64,000 bases of DNA from an uncultured Oscillospiraceae bacterium (GTDB lineage Bacteria; Bacillota; Clostridia; Oscillospirales; Acutalibacteraceae): positions 1-64,000 of the forward strand of contig UQWL01000007.1 of assembly GCA_900544715.1 (NCBI GenBank), in the 5' to 3' direction. The notes under the pieces were generated by a model. It made no database searches and was not told where the DNA came from. It saw only the letters and a list, made by a program, of their open reading frames with translations. Every line of letters begins with the position of its first letter. Positions within the stretch are counted from its first letter, which is position 1. Positions 8,732 through 18,800 of the stretch are shown here, piece after piece. The translations under genes were made by a program, and so were the position numbers.

Positions 8732-10067
8732 CTTCACCCACCCCTTTCTTGGAAACCCAGGTAAACACCACATTGATGATCATCAGGAAGAAAAACAGCA
8801 CGAGCCCGATGCCAAACAGGGCTTGTTTGTGCAGGCCCGTCGCATAGCCCATCTCAAAGGCGATGCCTGAGGTCAGCGGCCGGACTGCGCCGAACAGATG
8901 TGGGAAGGATACCGTGTTGCCTGCCACCATGATAATTGCCATCGTCTCGCCGATGGCTCGGCCCACACCAAGGATCACACCCGCCAAGATGCCGGATTTG
9001 GCGGCGGGGATCTGCACTTTGAAAATCGTGCCGATCTGCGTGTTGCCCAACGCGAGAGATGCCTCCTTGTATGAGGAAGGGACTGCCTCCAAGGCATTCT
9101 GCGCCACATTGATGATCGTGGGCAAAATCATCATGGCGAGGATGAGGATAACGGCCAGCAGGCTATCCCCATTGGTCCGGCTGGGAAACAGCGCCCGCAG
9201 GCCGGGCACGATCACCCGCATGCCGAAAAAGCCGAAGATGACGGAGGGGATGCCTGCGAGCAGTTCTACCGCCGGGCGGACGATTCCGCGCAGCCAGCGG
9301 GGCGCGAGCTCCGCGAGGAATACCGCGGTCAGCAGGCCGACCGGAACCCCGAGCAGGACGGCGCCCACCGTGCCGAAAACGGAGGCGAGCACCATATAGG
9401 CGATCCCGTAGGAGGGCTGCTCTGCCGTGGGGCTCCAATCGGTGGAGAAAAGAAAATCCTTAAAACCGATTTGATAAATGGCTGGAGCGCCCTGTAGCAC
9501 CATATAGATGCAGATAAAAGCAACCGCGCCAATCGAAACGCAGGCTGCCGCCAAAAAGACAGATTTTGCAAAGCTCTGCACGCCGGCGGAGAGCAGGCTC
9601 AGCGCTGCGGCAAACAGGGGAAGGGCGAGTGCCAGAAAAAAGCCTGACTGCATGGAAATATGGATATTATCCACGCCCACAGCCGCTACGCGCTCCTGTA
9701 AGGAGGCGCTGCCGGAGAGCAGCATGACGGCGCAGAGCGCCCCCGCCGCATAGGCGCCACCTGCTGCCGGGGCTTTTTTCAGCACGAGCAAAACCCCGCC
9801 ACCGATGCAGCCGGCAAGCACGCCCGCGAGGGCTAGCCGCAGCGAAAGGGGTAGGGAGACAATGGAACCATTGACGCGCAGCGAAGCGGTCAGCAGCTGA
9901 TAGCCATTGAGTGGGTAGGATAAATCGTTAAAAACACCGTGAAAGATGGGGAGGAACAGCACGCCTACCGTGGCGCTGCCAAGGCAGAGCGCCGCTACGC
10001 GTAGAAAAAGGGCTTGCCTGCGCCTCGTCTCGCTGTGGCGCAGGCTATTCAGATTCTGGCAATCCAT
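8721..10067 (-). CDS. pstC: Phosphate ABC transporter permease PstC with extra N-terminal membrane domain
   Basis: 448 residues, about 140-150 longer than an ordinary PstC. The canonical permease begins near residue 165 and contains LLTAVFLAELAP, PSVIFGFFG and the EAA-like EASLALGNTQIGTIFK. The first 165 residues hold about four further hydrophobic segments (roughly 19-45, 72-98, 103-122, 142-163) with polar loops between them. The frame is open throughout and GAGGTG precedes the ATG, so this is one protein, not a start-site error. The added domain is unassigned; it could sense or assemble. The rest of the operon is complete. Confidence 0.9.
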   Translation of the reverse strand: MDCQNLNSLRHSETRRRQALFLRVAALCLGSATVGVLFLPIFHGVFNDLSYPLNGYQLLTASLRVNGSIVSLPLSLRLALAGVLAGCIGGGVLLVLKKAPAAGGAYAAGALCAVMLLSGSASLQERVAAVGVDNIHISMQSGFFLALALPLFAAALSLLSAGVQSFAKSVFLAAACVSIGAVAFICIYMVLQGAPAIYQIGFKDFLFSTDWSPTAEQPSYGIAYMVLASVFGTVGAVLLGVPVGLLTAVFLAELAPRWLRGIVRPAVELLAGIPSVIFGFFGMRVIVPGLRALFPSRTNGDSLLAVILILAMMILPTIINVAQNALEAVPSSYKEASLALGNTQIGTIFKVQIPAAKSGILAGVILGVGRAIGETMAIIMVAGNTVSFPHLFGAVRPLTSGIAFEMGYATGLHKQALFGIGLVLFFFLMIINVVFTWVSKKGVGEGEA

Positions 10068-10114
10068 TCGTTCACCTCAATTGTAATGCCGGGAGAAACG
10101 AATGGAATCAGAGA

Positions 10115-11242
10115 CTAATCCGTCTTTTTCTGCGAAAACATCCATTCCACCCATGGCTCATGTAAATAAAAAGGGCAAAACATTCCGTGTCCAAAACGCT
10201 TCCATCGGGTATAGCGCAACATTTGCCCGCCGGCATTGCGCACGCCCTCCACCATGCCGTCAGTGGAGGAGACGGGGACGATGCGGTCGTTCGTGCTGTG
10301 CCCCGTCCAAATAGGCGTTTTGGTGATTCGAGCGAAGGCTTCGTCATCCGGGTAGAAATCACCCGCCATCAGCGGAATGGCAGCCGCATAACGATCCGGA
10401 TGTAGATACAGCTGATTCCAGCAGCCCTGCCCACCCGCTGAAATGCCGGTGAGATAGACCTGTTTCTGCTCGATTGGATATCGTTCGAGCAGAAGCGCCC
10501 ACAGCCTGTCCCAGATGCCGGGAAAGCCGTGAACACCGTTATCGTCATAATTTTTCGTATGCCACTGATAAGGCGTCGGCAGCGATGGGATCAGGAGAAT
10601 GCACTCCTCCCGCTTCCCTGCGCGGGCAAGCGCCCACTGCATGGAAAAGGAAGCGGTCACCGGTTTCACACAGCTTCGGCCACCACCGCCTGCTCCATGT
10701 AGGAAAATGAGCAATGGAAGCGATTGGTCACCGCTGTTGCGGGGAACGCGAATGACGAAGGGGAGACTGAACCGCATATCAGCATCATAATAAAGCCATC
10801 GCTCGAACCCACGCGGCAAAAAGCGGGAATTCTCCCGTATCAGGCCGCGCGGCTTTTGCTCCTTCTGACAGCATCGATCGGTTTCCTTCCGCAATTTCGT
10901 CAGCAGGAGCGACTCCTCCTTTACCCACAGATACTGCTGCGGAGAGGCGCATTGATAAAATGGGAGCGATTCCGGAACAAGCCCTTCTTTGGTCAGGCAG
11001 TAGAGCCTGCCGTCGTGATCGGCCGGAAAGACGCTTCCGGTGGCCAGGCGCGCTAGCTCCCCGAGTTGATCCTGTTGCAGCGTCAACAGGGCGATATATT
11101 GCGATGGATTCCAAAGCGCGCATTGAAATTGCTCCTGAACGGTAAAATGATGAAGCAACTCATACGGCAAGCACTTTTCGTTGACATAGACAGAGTATGC
11201 CCCCTTTCCAGGCAGCATAGCACGTTTGATACGCGGTTTCAT
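10115..11242 (-). CDS. Alpha/beta-hydrolase (esterase/peptidase, COG4099-like)
   Basis: 375 residues. The C-terminal two thirds form an alpha/beta-hydrolase: oxyanion region LLIFLHGAGGGG (178-188), nucleophile Ser268 in GISAGG, likely acid Asp319 in STND and His352 in FGHG. The N-terminal 140 residues are not recognised. There is no signal peptide. It resembles esterases of the poly(3-hydroxybutyrate) depolymerase/carbohydrate esterase type, so deacylation of an imported compound is plausible; phosphate-related activity is not indicated. It is inserted between pstS and pstC, on the same strand, 47 bp before pstC, so it probably shares Pho control. Confidence 0.75.
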   Translation of the reverse strand: MKPRIKRAMLPGKGAYSVYVNEKCLPYELLHHFTVQEQFQCALWNPSQYIALLTLQQDQLGELARLATGSVFPADHDGRLYCLTKEGLVPESLPFYQCASPQQYLWVKEESLLLTKLRKETDRCCQKEQKPRGLIRENSRFLPRGFERWLYYDADMRFSLPFVIRVPRNSGDQSLPLLIFLHGAGGGGRSCVKPVTASFSMQWALARAGKREECILLIPSLPTPYQWHTKNYDDNGVHGFPGIWDRLWALLLERYPIEQKQVYLTGISAGGQGCWNQLYLHPDRYAAAIPLMAGDFYPDDEAFARITKTPIWTGHSTNDRIVPVSSTDGMVEGVRNAGGQMLRYTRWKRFGHGMFCPFYLHEPWVEWMFSQKKTD

Positions 11243-11326
11243 AGGAATTCCCCCTTTTTCATAAACACCCGCTTTTTAAATACTCTAGCATATTTGGGTA
11301 GAAAAAGCGAGTTCTGCCCGCACATC

Positions 11327-11375
11327 CCGAAACGCCCCGCAGAAATGTGGCAGCGGATTTGTGCAGGCGTTTCGG
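11327..11375 (-). promoter_or_regulatory. Hairpin between pstS and the hydrolase gene
   Basis: CCGAAACGCC (11327-11336) and GGCGTTTCGG (11366-11375) are perfect 10-bp inverted repeats with an inner CCGC/GCGG pair. On the transcribed strand no T-run follows directly (a T5 comes about 20 nt later), so it may be an RNA-stabilising or partial-attenuation hairpin that keeps pstS mRNA more abundant than the transporter mRNA. Confidence 0.6.
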
Positions 11376-11448
11376 TGTGTGCTGGCATGACTCGGTTATC
11401 AGGGGAATTTTATAAAAAGGGCGGGCAAATGAAATACCTCAGGCGCGT

Positions 11449-12324
11449 TTAGCTGTTGTTTGGCACAGCGCCGTTTTCCGCGATGATCTGCTGGCCTTCC
11501 TGACTGTTGACAAATTCGAGGAAAGCCTTCGCAAGCTCATTGGTTGTGCCCTTCTTCGTAATCATAAGGAAGGGGCGCTGAACCTTGTAGGTGCCATCCT
11601 TGACAGTGGCCTCGCTGGGGCTGACTCCGTCTACCTGAAGCGCTTTGACCGTATCGTCCACCGCGCTCAGGCTGATATAAGCGATAGCGTTTTCGTTGCC
11701 CGCGACGGCCTGCTTGGCCGCGCCGGTGGAGTTGTAGACGTTGGCGTATTTGCATTTGCCCTCAACCGCCTCGCCGTTCACTTTGATGAGCTCCTCAAAC
11801 GCGCCGCGGGTACCGGAGCCCTCCTCGCGGCCAACTACGACGATTTTCGCATCTGCACCGCCGACTTCTTTCCAGTTGGTGATCTCGCCGGTATAGATTT
11901 TGCCGATTTGCTCCTGCGTCAGGTTGGTTACCGCATTTTTCGGATTGATCGCCATTGCGATGCCGTCAAATGCGATGGTGTGGATATCGAAGCTGTCCGG
12001 CTTTTCGCTGTCCTTCACCTCACGGGAGAGAAGGCCGATCTGCGCCGTGCCGGAGGTGACGGAGGTTGGGCCCTCACCGGAGCCGTTGCCGCCTACCGTA
12101 ACGGTCACGCCCTGGTTTTTTTCCATAAACTTCTCACCAAGTGCGTTGGAAATTTCGGCCATGGAGGTGGAGCCGTTGAGGTTCAGCGTCCCACTGAGCA
12201 CAGCGGCATTTGATTGCCCGGAAACGTCTTGCCCTTCCACTGGATCTTTTGAGCAGCCAGCGGCGAGCGCCATAGTGCCGACGAGCGTGGCGCACATGAC
12301 GAGCGCAATCCATTTTTTCTTCAT
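11449..12324 (-). CDS. pstS: Phosphate-binding lipoprotein PstS
   Basis: About 291 residues. The start at 12324 is chosen because AAAGGAG lies 9 bp before it and the product then begins with a lipoprotein signal (MKKKWIALVMCAT...) ending in the lipobox LAAGC. Phosphate-binding elements are NGSTSMAEI near the N-terminus and GREEGSGTRGAFEEL in the middle. It captures phosphate outside the membrane for PstCAB. A four-repeat Pho box and a -10 element precede it, and a hairpin follows it, as is common for highly expressed pstS genes. Confidence 0.95.
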   Translation of the reverse strand: MKKKWIALVMCATLVGTMALAAGCSKDPVEGQDVSGQSNAAVLSGTLNLNGSTSMAEISNALGEKFMEKNQGVTVTVGGNGSGEGPTSVTSGTAQIGLLSREVKDSEKPDSFDIHTIAFDGIAMAINPKNAVTNLTQEQIGKIYTGEITNWKEVGGADAKIVVVGREEGSGTRGAFEELIKVNGEAVEGKCKYANVYNSTGAAKQAVAGNENAIAYISLSAVDDTVKALQVDGVSPSEATVKDGTYKVQRPFLMITKKGTTNELAKAFLEFVNSQEGQQIIAENGAVPNNS

Positions 12325-12366
12325 CTTCAGTTGCTCCTTTATTAGATACTTTTTTGGTACACCTGT

Positions 12367-12421
12367 ATCATAAGACATGCATGTTAAAACGGTGTTAAAA
12401 CGAGCTTATACTCTGTTTAAA
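12367..12421 (-). promoter_or_regulatory. Pho box and -10 of pstS
   Basis: Four hexamers on the minus strand are spaced exactly 11 bp: TTTAAA (12421-12416), TATAAG (12410-12405), TTTAAC (12399-12394) and TTTAAC (12388-12383). The last is followed after 10 bp by TATGAT (12372-12367). This matches the known PhoP box layout of Gram-positive bacteria (TT-A-A hexamers with 5-bp spacers upstream of a -10). Confidence 0.8.
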
Positions 12422-12425
12422 CCTG

Positions 12426-12461
12426 AAAAATCCCGCTGCATTAGATCGCAGCGGGATTTTT
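12426..12461. terminator. Bidirectional terminator
   Basis: AAAAATCCCGCTGC (12426-12439) and GCAGCGGGATTTTT (12448-12461) form a 14-bp perfect stem with an 8-nt loop and T-runs on both strands. It ends the GH2 transcript before the pstS promoter. Confidence 0.9.
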
Positions 12462-12508
12462 GCATGGGACAGATGTATTTGATAACGCTTCCGAAATCGT
12501 AGCTTCCC

Positions 12509-15500
12509 TTAGCCGAGCGGCATAAAGGAGAGCTCAAATTCCAAGCCATCCTTCGCGGAAATGATAAAATCTTTCCACGGCTCCGGGCCGCAGCTATTAC
12601 TGCCCGCGCCGCGGGTAAAGCCGTCGATCGTGACGGCGGTCGTGTGCTCGTCGTACAGATCCTCGCGGTGGGCGGCCTTTTGCAGGAGCTTCTGGGTATA
12701 ATTGTGGATGTTAAAGGTGAAGTTCCTCTCCTGCCGGAAAATCATCCACCCGGCGCCGTCGCGGTCGGTCAGCTTCAGCCACCGCGTGCTGGTGTGGTTC
12801 CCATTATCCTGCGGGCGGATGTAATCTTCGTGCATAGCAGAAACATCGGCCTCAAACACGCCCATTGTGGACTGTGCCTTGAAATCGGGCAGATTTTCTT
12901 TTTCGCCCAGCCCGTAATAGGCGACGCTGCGGAAAGCCTCCGGCATTTCGAAGAGCACGCCGAACCGCGCAAGCTCCGCCGTTAGCTTTTTATCGAAGGA
13001 GGGGTCAAGCTTTGCGCGCAGGGTAAACATGCCGTTGGAGACGAAGGTGTATGCCAGCTCCACGCGGAAGAGAGCCCGGCCTTTTGCACGCAGCTGAAGC
13101 GTCGTTTCCACCGTCACGCGGTCGTCTGGCTGCTCCGCACCTTTGGGCGCCAGCGTATCCGCCTTTGTGCGGAAAGAGAGCAATTCGGCTTCATAGCAGT
13201 CGTAGCCTGCTTTTTCCCAGGCCTTGCGGATGTTCATATCATTGTCAATCGGCGCACGGTAGATGTTCGGGAAGAATCCTTTTTCGCCGGAGGCAGGGGA
13301 AGCATTCAGCAGTTCTTTCCCCTGATAGGTAAAGCGCGTCATGCGGCCGGTTTGTTTGTCAAATAACGCTTCACCCCCATCGAAGCGGATGGCAAAGATG
13401 CCGCCCTCTTCCTGTGCGTGGAGCTCCTTACCTGCGGGGAAGGATAGTGGCAGCCTGTTTGCCCGCAGCAGGCAGAGCTGTTCGCGCGCGAGCAGTTCGC
13501 CCGCTTCATTATAGTAGGCCAAATTCATCAACCAATCGCTGCCCGCTGAAGGGCTTGTGTGGCGGATTTGAACCGTTTCGTCACTCTGAGGCGCGGCAGA
13601 GAGTTTCAATTCCCCGTTTTCCACCGCTGTTCCGTCTTTCAGCAGCTCCCAACGCACGGTCAGGTAGTCCGCTGTGCGGAAATAATTGAGGTTGGTGAAG
13701 GTGTATTTCCCTTCGCCGGATACGCGGGCGCGCACAGGGCGATAAATTGCCTGCATTTCATATGCGCCGGTGTGCGGCGTGCGGTCTGGGTAGACCAAGC
13801 CGTCCACACAGAAGTTGCTGTCATGGATGAATTCCCCGTGATCCCCTCCATAGGTGTAGCGGTATTTGGCGCCTTCGGGATGCAGCACCGCATGATCCGC
13901 CCACTCCCAGATGCAGCCGCCCATCAGCCGGTCACTGGAGAGCACGGCATCCCAGTATTCCGCAAGGCCGCCGGGGCCAACGCCCATGGCGTGCGCATAT
14001 TCGCACATAAAGTAGGGCTTCCCGCCCAATTTCTTTTTTTCACGGCGCTCGCCGAGCTCCCGCACATGGTCGACATGCGGATACATCTCGGAGAGTACAT
14101 CATATGCATGGCGTTTGGTGCGGATAACGCCCTCATAATGGACGGGGATTTCCGGGCAGACGTGATGCAGGTACTCGCAGCAGGCATCCTGGTTCTTCCA
14201 GCCGCCCGCCTCGTTGCCCAGTGACCAGAGCACGATGCAGGGATGGTTGCGGTCGCGCAGATACATGCGTTTTACGCGGTCGAGGTAATGGCCGCGCCAC
14301 TTTTTATGATTGCTGATCCGGTTTGGCCGGTAGGTTGGGTCGCAGCAGGTGCCGTGCGTTTCGATGTCGGCCTCGTCCACCACATAGAGGCCATAGAGAT
14401 CGCACAGGGTTAAAAGCATGGGATCCGGCGGATAGTGGGAGGTGCGCACGGCGTTTACGTTGAGGCTTTTCATCAGCGTAACGTCGCGCAGAAGATCCTC
14501 CGCATCCATCACATAGCCCTTCAGGGAGGTATCGTGGTGGTTGACGCCCTTGAGCTTGATCGCCTTGCCGTTCAAGGTGAAAACGTCTTTTTTAATAGCA
14601 ATACTGCGGAAGCCTGTGTAATTGCGCAGGCTCTCCACCGGCTGGCCATCCTTTTTTAATGTAATATAGGTTTCGTACACTGTGGGGATTTCCGCGCTCC
14701 ACTCCCGCACGGCAAGATTCTGGAAGGAGAAAACGGTCGATTGCTGCGCCGTTATCTCCTGTGTGGAAACCATGCTGTCGCCCGCCATGACCGTGACCTG
14801 GACGGTGTGCCCGGCCGGGGTTCCGGCAAGCTCCACCTTCCCGGAGAGAGAGTAGGTATTCCCCGTTTTCCTGGTTTTGATCTGATAATCGTTGAGGCAG
14901 GTAGCCGCGCGGCGGGAAAGCAGCACATCACGGAAGATGCCGTTTTCACGGAACATATCCTGGCATTCGAGATACGTCCCATTGGAATATTTAAAGACAA
15001 CGGCGACCAGCTCGTTTTCCCCTTCCCGCAGGAAAGGCTGCACATCAAATTCGGCGGAGTTATGCGCACCCTCGCTGTAGCCCACATATTGGCCGTTCAG
15101 ATAAACGTCGAGGCAAGAGATCACGCCGAGGAAGGTCAGGATCGATTGATCGGCCAGCGTTTCGAGCTGGAAGGTTTTGCGGTAAACGCCCACGGGGATA
15201 TCCGCCGGGATCTTTGGCGGCTTGCAGGGGAACTGATAGCGTTGGTTGACATAAAATGGCGGTTCATAGCCCGTGCGCTGCCAATCGGACGGCACCTGAA
15301 TCCGGTCGAACGCTTCTGCGTCGGTGTCGAGCGTCTGCGGCAGTTTGGATGCCTTGTCGTAATAATGGAAATCCCATTCCCCTGACAGGACGGTCACCAG
15401 ATCACTTTTGTAGCGCTCCTCTAAAAAAGAGGTTGCGGCGAGTGTTTCACGGCTGGAATAGGGGATGAAATAGGCGCGCCCTTCGCGTTTGTTCACCTCA

Positions 15501-15547
15501 AAGAGGGGAAAATTTTTATAATTTTCCCGATTGATGACGTATTTCAT
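12509..15547 (-). CDS. GH2 beta-galactosidase (LacZ-type)
   Basis: 1012 residues with the five-domain LacZ layout: sugar-binding domain (about 50-215), immunoglobulin-like domain, TIM barrel (about 325-610), second immunoglobulin-like domain and the C-terminal small-chain domain. The acid/base Glu446 is in WSLGNEAG and the nucleophile Glu516 in FMCEYAHAMG. No signal peptide, so it is cytoplasmic and hydrolyses imported beta-galactosides. ATG at 15547 has AGGAGG 4 bp before it and is preferred to a longer frame. It is monocistronic, with a promoter at 15582-15610 and terminator at 12426-12461. A beta-glucuronidase is less likely given the overall length. Confidence 0.93.
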   Translation of the reverse strand: MKYVINRENYKNFPLFEVNKREGRAYFIPYSSRETLAATSFLEERYKSDLVTVLSGEWDFHYYDKASKLPQTLDTDAEAFDRIQVPSDWQRTGYEPPFYVNQRYQFPCKPPKIPADIPVGVYRKTFQLETLADQSILTFLGVISCLDVYLNGQYVGYSEGAHNSAEFDVQPFLREGENELVAVVFKYSNGTYLECQDMFRENGIFRDVLLSRRAATCLNDYQIKTRKTGNTYSLSGKVELAGTPAGHTVQVTVMAGDSMVSTQEITAQQSTVFSFQNLAVREWSAEIPTVYETYITLKKDGQPVESLRNYTGFRSIAIKKDVFTLNGKAIKLKGVNHHDTSLKGYVMDAEDLLRDVTLMKSLNVNAVRTSHYPPDPMLLTLCDLYGLYVVDEADIETHGTCCDPTYRPNRISNHKKWRGHYLDRVKRMYLRDRNHPCIVLWSLGNEAGGWKNQDACCEYLHHVCPEIPVHYEGVIRTKRHAYDVLSEMYPHVDHVRELGERREKKKLGGKPYFMCEYAHAMGVGPGGLAEYWDAVLSSDRLMGGCIWEWADHAVLHPEGAKYRYTYGGDHGEFIHDSNFCVDGLVYPDRTPHTGAYEMQAIYRPVRARVSGEGKYTFTNLNYFRTADYLTVRWELLKDGTAVENGELKLSAAPQSDETVQIRHTSPSAGSDWLMNLAYYNEAGELLAREQLCLLRANRLPLSFPAGKELHAQEEGGIFAIRFDGGEALFDKQTGRMTRFTYQGKELLNASPASGEKGFFPNIYRAPIDNDMNIRKAWEKAGYDCYEAELLSFRTKADTLAPKGAEQPDDRVTVETTLQLRAKGRALFRVELAYTFVSNGMFTLRAKLDPSFDKKLTAELARFGVLFEMPEAFRSVAYYGLGEKENLPDFKAQSTMGVFEADVSAMHEDYIRPQDNGNHTSTRWLKLTDRDGAGWMIFRQERNFTFNIHNYTQKLLQKAAHREDLYDEHTTAVTIDGFTRGAGSNSCGPEPWKDFIISAKDGLEFELSFMPLG

Positions 15548-15581
15548 ATGGCCTCCTGATTTTTTCAATAAGATTAAAATC

Positions 15582-15610
15582 ATACTAGCATATCTGGCAT
15601 GGCTTTTCAA
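15582..15610 (-). promoter_or_regulatory. Promoter of the GH2 gene
   Basis: On the minus strand TTGAAA (15610-15605) and TAGTAT (15587-15582) with 17 bp between them and a TG pair just before the -10 (extended -10). Confidence 0.65.
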
Positions 15611-15667
15611 TCTAAACTTCGGGGAAGGTTAAAACTTTGCAGAATGAATCGTCAATCTTCGCGTTAT

Positions 15668-15711
15668 TTTAACATGTATTTTGTATAAGTTTAATAAAAA
15701 ATCGCTAATAT
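15668..15711 (+). promoter_or_regulatory. Predicted Pho box and -10 of the double phosphoesterase gene
   Basis: Hexamers TTTAAC (15668-15673), TTTTGT (15679-15684) and TTTAAT (15690-15695) are 11 bp apart, and TAATAT (15706-15711) follows after exactly 10 bp, the same geometry as at pstS. An alternative -10 (TATACT, 15750-15755) without a good -35 is also present. Confidence 0.6.
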
Positions 15712-15887
15712 ATTTTTGTTAGAGAACCATAGCAAATAAACGTTTGTGATATACTATACCCCGTATGAAAATGCTGCCTGCCGGATGGTGCATGCAGGCA
15801 GTGATCGGAAAACGGAAGCGCCGCTTTCACAAGGGGGAAAGGCCTTTCCGACGGAAGCCGGGGCTCCGTGCAAAAAGGAGGAGAATC

Positions 15888-18800
15888 ATGAAGAAACATC
15901 TGAAAAGTACGCTGGCCATCCTTTTGGCGGTTGTGCTCATTGCGGTGGCTGTGCCGTTCGGCGCGTTCGCGCGCACGGTGGAAACAGCGCCGGTCACGTT
16001 TGGCGTGATGTCGGATACGCACTACTATCCGCGTTCCCTCATGCCGGCGGACGACGATGAGCAGGGCTGGGAAACGTTCAATGAGTTTTGCCGGGTGAAG
16101 GGCAAGCAGTTCCCGCAGACCGGCGGGCTCATCGACGCCGCCCTTGACGCGATGGCGCAGGACGTGAAGGAGAAAGGGCTGAAATATGTCCTCATTCCGG
16201 GCGACCTGACGAAGGACAGCGAGACGGAAGCGCACAAGGGCATTGCGGCAAAGCTGGAGCAGTTTGAAAAGGATACGGGCGCACAGGTGCTCGTCATCAA
16301 CGGCAACCATGATATCAATAACTATGACGCCGCCTCTTTCACCTCCGGCAAAGAGGTGAAAGACAAGAGCCTTGTTACCTCGCCGGAGCAGTTTAAGGAG
16401 ATTTATCAAAATCTTGGCTATGACCTGGCGGAAAAAGATGGCTCTCTCTATACGCCGCCCAAGGGGAAAGAGGCCAACGGGCTTTCCTACGCGGTCAGCC
16501 TGGAGGGCGGCTACCGCCTGATTGCGATGGACGGCGGCAAATACAGCCCGGATAATATGGATCCCAACCACTCCGGCGGGCATGAAACGGGCGGCAATTA
16601 CTCCGACGATTTTCTTGAGTGGGTGCTCGACCAGTGCGCTCAGGCCCGGGCAAAGGGCGAAACGGTCATCGGCTTAACGCATTTCAGCCTGGTGCCCCAT
16701 ATGTGGCTGGAGGCGACGATTGCGCAGGATTTCTGCCTGGATCACTATCAGAACGTGGCAGAGGCGCTGGCGGATGCGGGCATGCACTATGTGTTTACCG
16801 GCCATATGCATCAGAACGACATCGCCAAGGCAGTATCCGACAATGGCGAAACGATCTATGATATCCAAACAAATTCCCTCTCCGGCTACCCGAATTTCTT
16901 CCGTGAGGTGCGCTTTGATAACACGAAGGGGGAAAATCAACTTTCGTTGGAGGTTAACACCTATCCGGTAGATCGGGTGCAGAAAGTGGATATAGACCCA
17001 CACAATGCGAATCAAACGGTTATTCTCCGCCCGGCGGATGGCAATTACCGCTATGAGCTCGATGGGGATACCTACCCGAATTATCAGGAGTATTCCTACG
17101 CATTTTCTAACTGCAAGGGAAGCTCGATCGATTTCATCACCACCATGGCGAGCGGCTTCCTTGCGAGCGGGCTGGATAGCATTTCGAGCGCGGGTGGGCT
17201 GATGAACCTGCTGAAAAACAGCGGTATCGATCTGGAGGGCCTTCTCAAGGGCTTCCTTGGCGACGGGGTCAGTATTCTGGGGTATGACATCTTCACGGTC
17301 AAAAATGTGATGGCATTCCTGGAAGATCTCTTTGGCCAGGTCGAGAATCAATACCTTAAAGATCCGCAGCAGACCATGGAGATCCTCAAGGGCTCGATTG
17401 AGAAACTGGTGAATTTCAAGGTGGCGGATGCGCCGCCGAGCGCCGCATATGCCAAACGGTATCATATCGGCGAGGGGAAAACCTATGGCACGCTGGGCGA
17501 CCTGGTGCTCTGCGTAATGCACTCCTATACGGCTGGCGACGAAACCGGCGTAGCCTTCCGAAATGGCCACTATGTGGCGGCTGGCGAGCAGCCTGACAAA
17601 TTCGTGGCGCAGGCGCTGGAAGGCTTTGAAAACGGCGATACGGCGCAGCGGCTCATCGACGAGCTGATCGATATCCTGCTCAACGATCTGGTGCAGGGCG
17701 AGATTTTGCCGAGCCTTGAGTTCCGCATCAACGCGCTGTTCCCGGATGGCTCCTTCGGCTCCCACACGGCGGACGCGCTTCAGATGCTGCTCAAGCTCGT
17801 CACGCAGGGTGACCCGAACTATAAGAAGATCGTTGATTTTGCGTTCAAGCTTCTGTCCGGGCTGAATATCATCCCATACGACAGCATTAACGCAATCCTC
17901 GACCACTATATCGAAGAATACCTGACCGACAGCCAGATTGAATCCGTGGGCCATGAGGTTGCCTATATTGTGGATGATTTCTTTATCGACGATAACCCGG
18001 CAGAGCGGATGGACAGCACGGCGACGCTCCTTTATAATGGGAAGGTGCCGGTAGAGGCCACGGCGGAAAATTACCGCAGGCCGTCGAATATCGGCATGAC
18101 CTTCGGCAAGGACGCGGCGACAACGCGCAACATCAACTGGTATACCAAATGCACGGTGGACGGCGCGAAGGTGAAGCCCTACAATACGGATATCCAGATC
18201 GTTCCCTACAGCGAGAACCCTCGGTTCAGCGATCAGCTGCCAGTGGGTGTGAAGGTGAAGGTGAGCGAGGAGACGGTGAAGCTGCAGTTCCCGGGCATCG
18301 ATATCGGCGTGTTTGGCCTGTTCCCCTATTATTTTGACGCAACGCGCCATATGGTGGAGATCACCGGCCTCAAGGCGGGCGAAAAATACTGCTTCCGCGT
18401 GGGCGACGCGGAGAAGGGCTGGTGGAGCGACGCCGGTGTGATCGAAACGGCCGACAATTCCAACCAGCTGACCTTCTTCCACATGAGCGACAGCCAGTCC
18501 CAAAGCGAGCGCCAATACAGCCGTTCCTGGGCAAAGGTGCTTAATACGGCATATACGATGTATCCGGACGCGGATTTCATCATGCACACGGGCGACCATG
18601 TGGATAAGGGCGACAACGCCAACCAGTGGCAGTGGCTCTTCAACACGGGCGCAGACCGCCTGATGAAAACCGTGCTCATGCCTACGGCGGGCAACCATGA
18701 GGCAAAGAGCGAATTTGCGATCGATCAGAATTTTATTCTGTCCAATGTGCCGAAGCAGGATACGTCAAGCGGTGTTTACTATTCCTTCGATTATAACAAC

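Noticed and set aside
13559..14224. 221-codon plus-strand frame inside the GH2 gene
   Set aside because: Antisense shadow of the beta-galactosidase coding sequence, no start signals.
15705..16583. A 292-codon minus-strand frame over the start of the phosphoesterase gene
   Set aside because: Its stop lies in the intergenic promoter region and the translation has no recognisable feature; it arises from the GC-rich third positions of the real gene.
16674..18698. A 674-codon open frame on the minus strand opposite the double phosphoesterase gene
   Set aside because: It is a codon-bias shadow of the plus-strand gene: no ribosome binding site, low-complexity His/Arg/Ile-rich translation and no domain. 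The plus-strand frame has clear motifs throughout.
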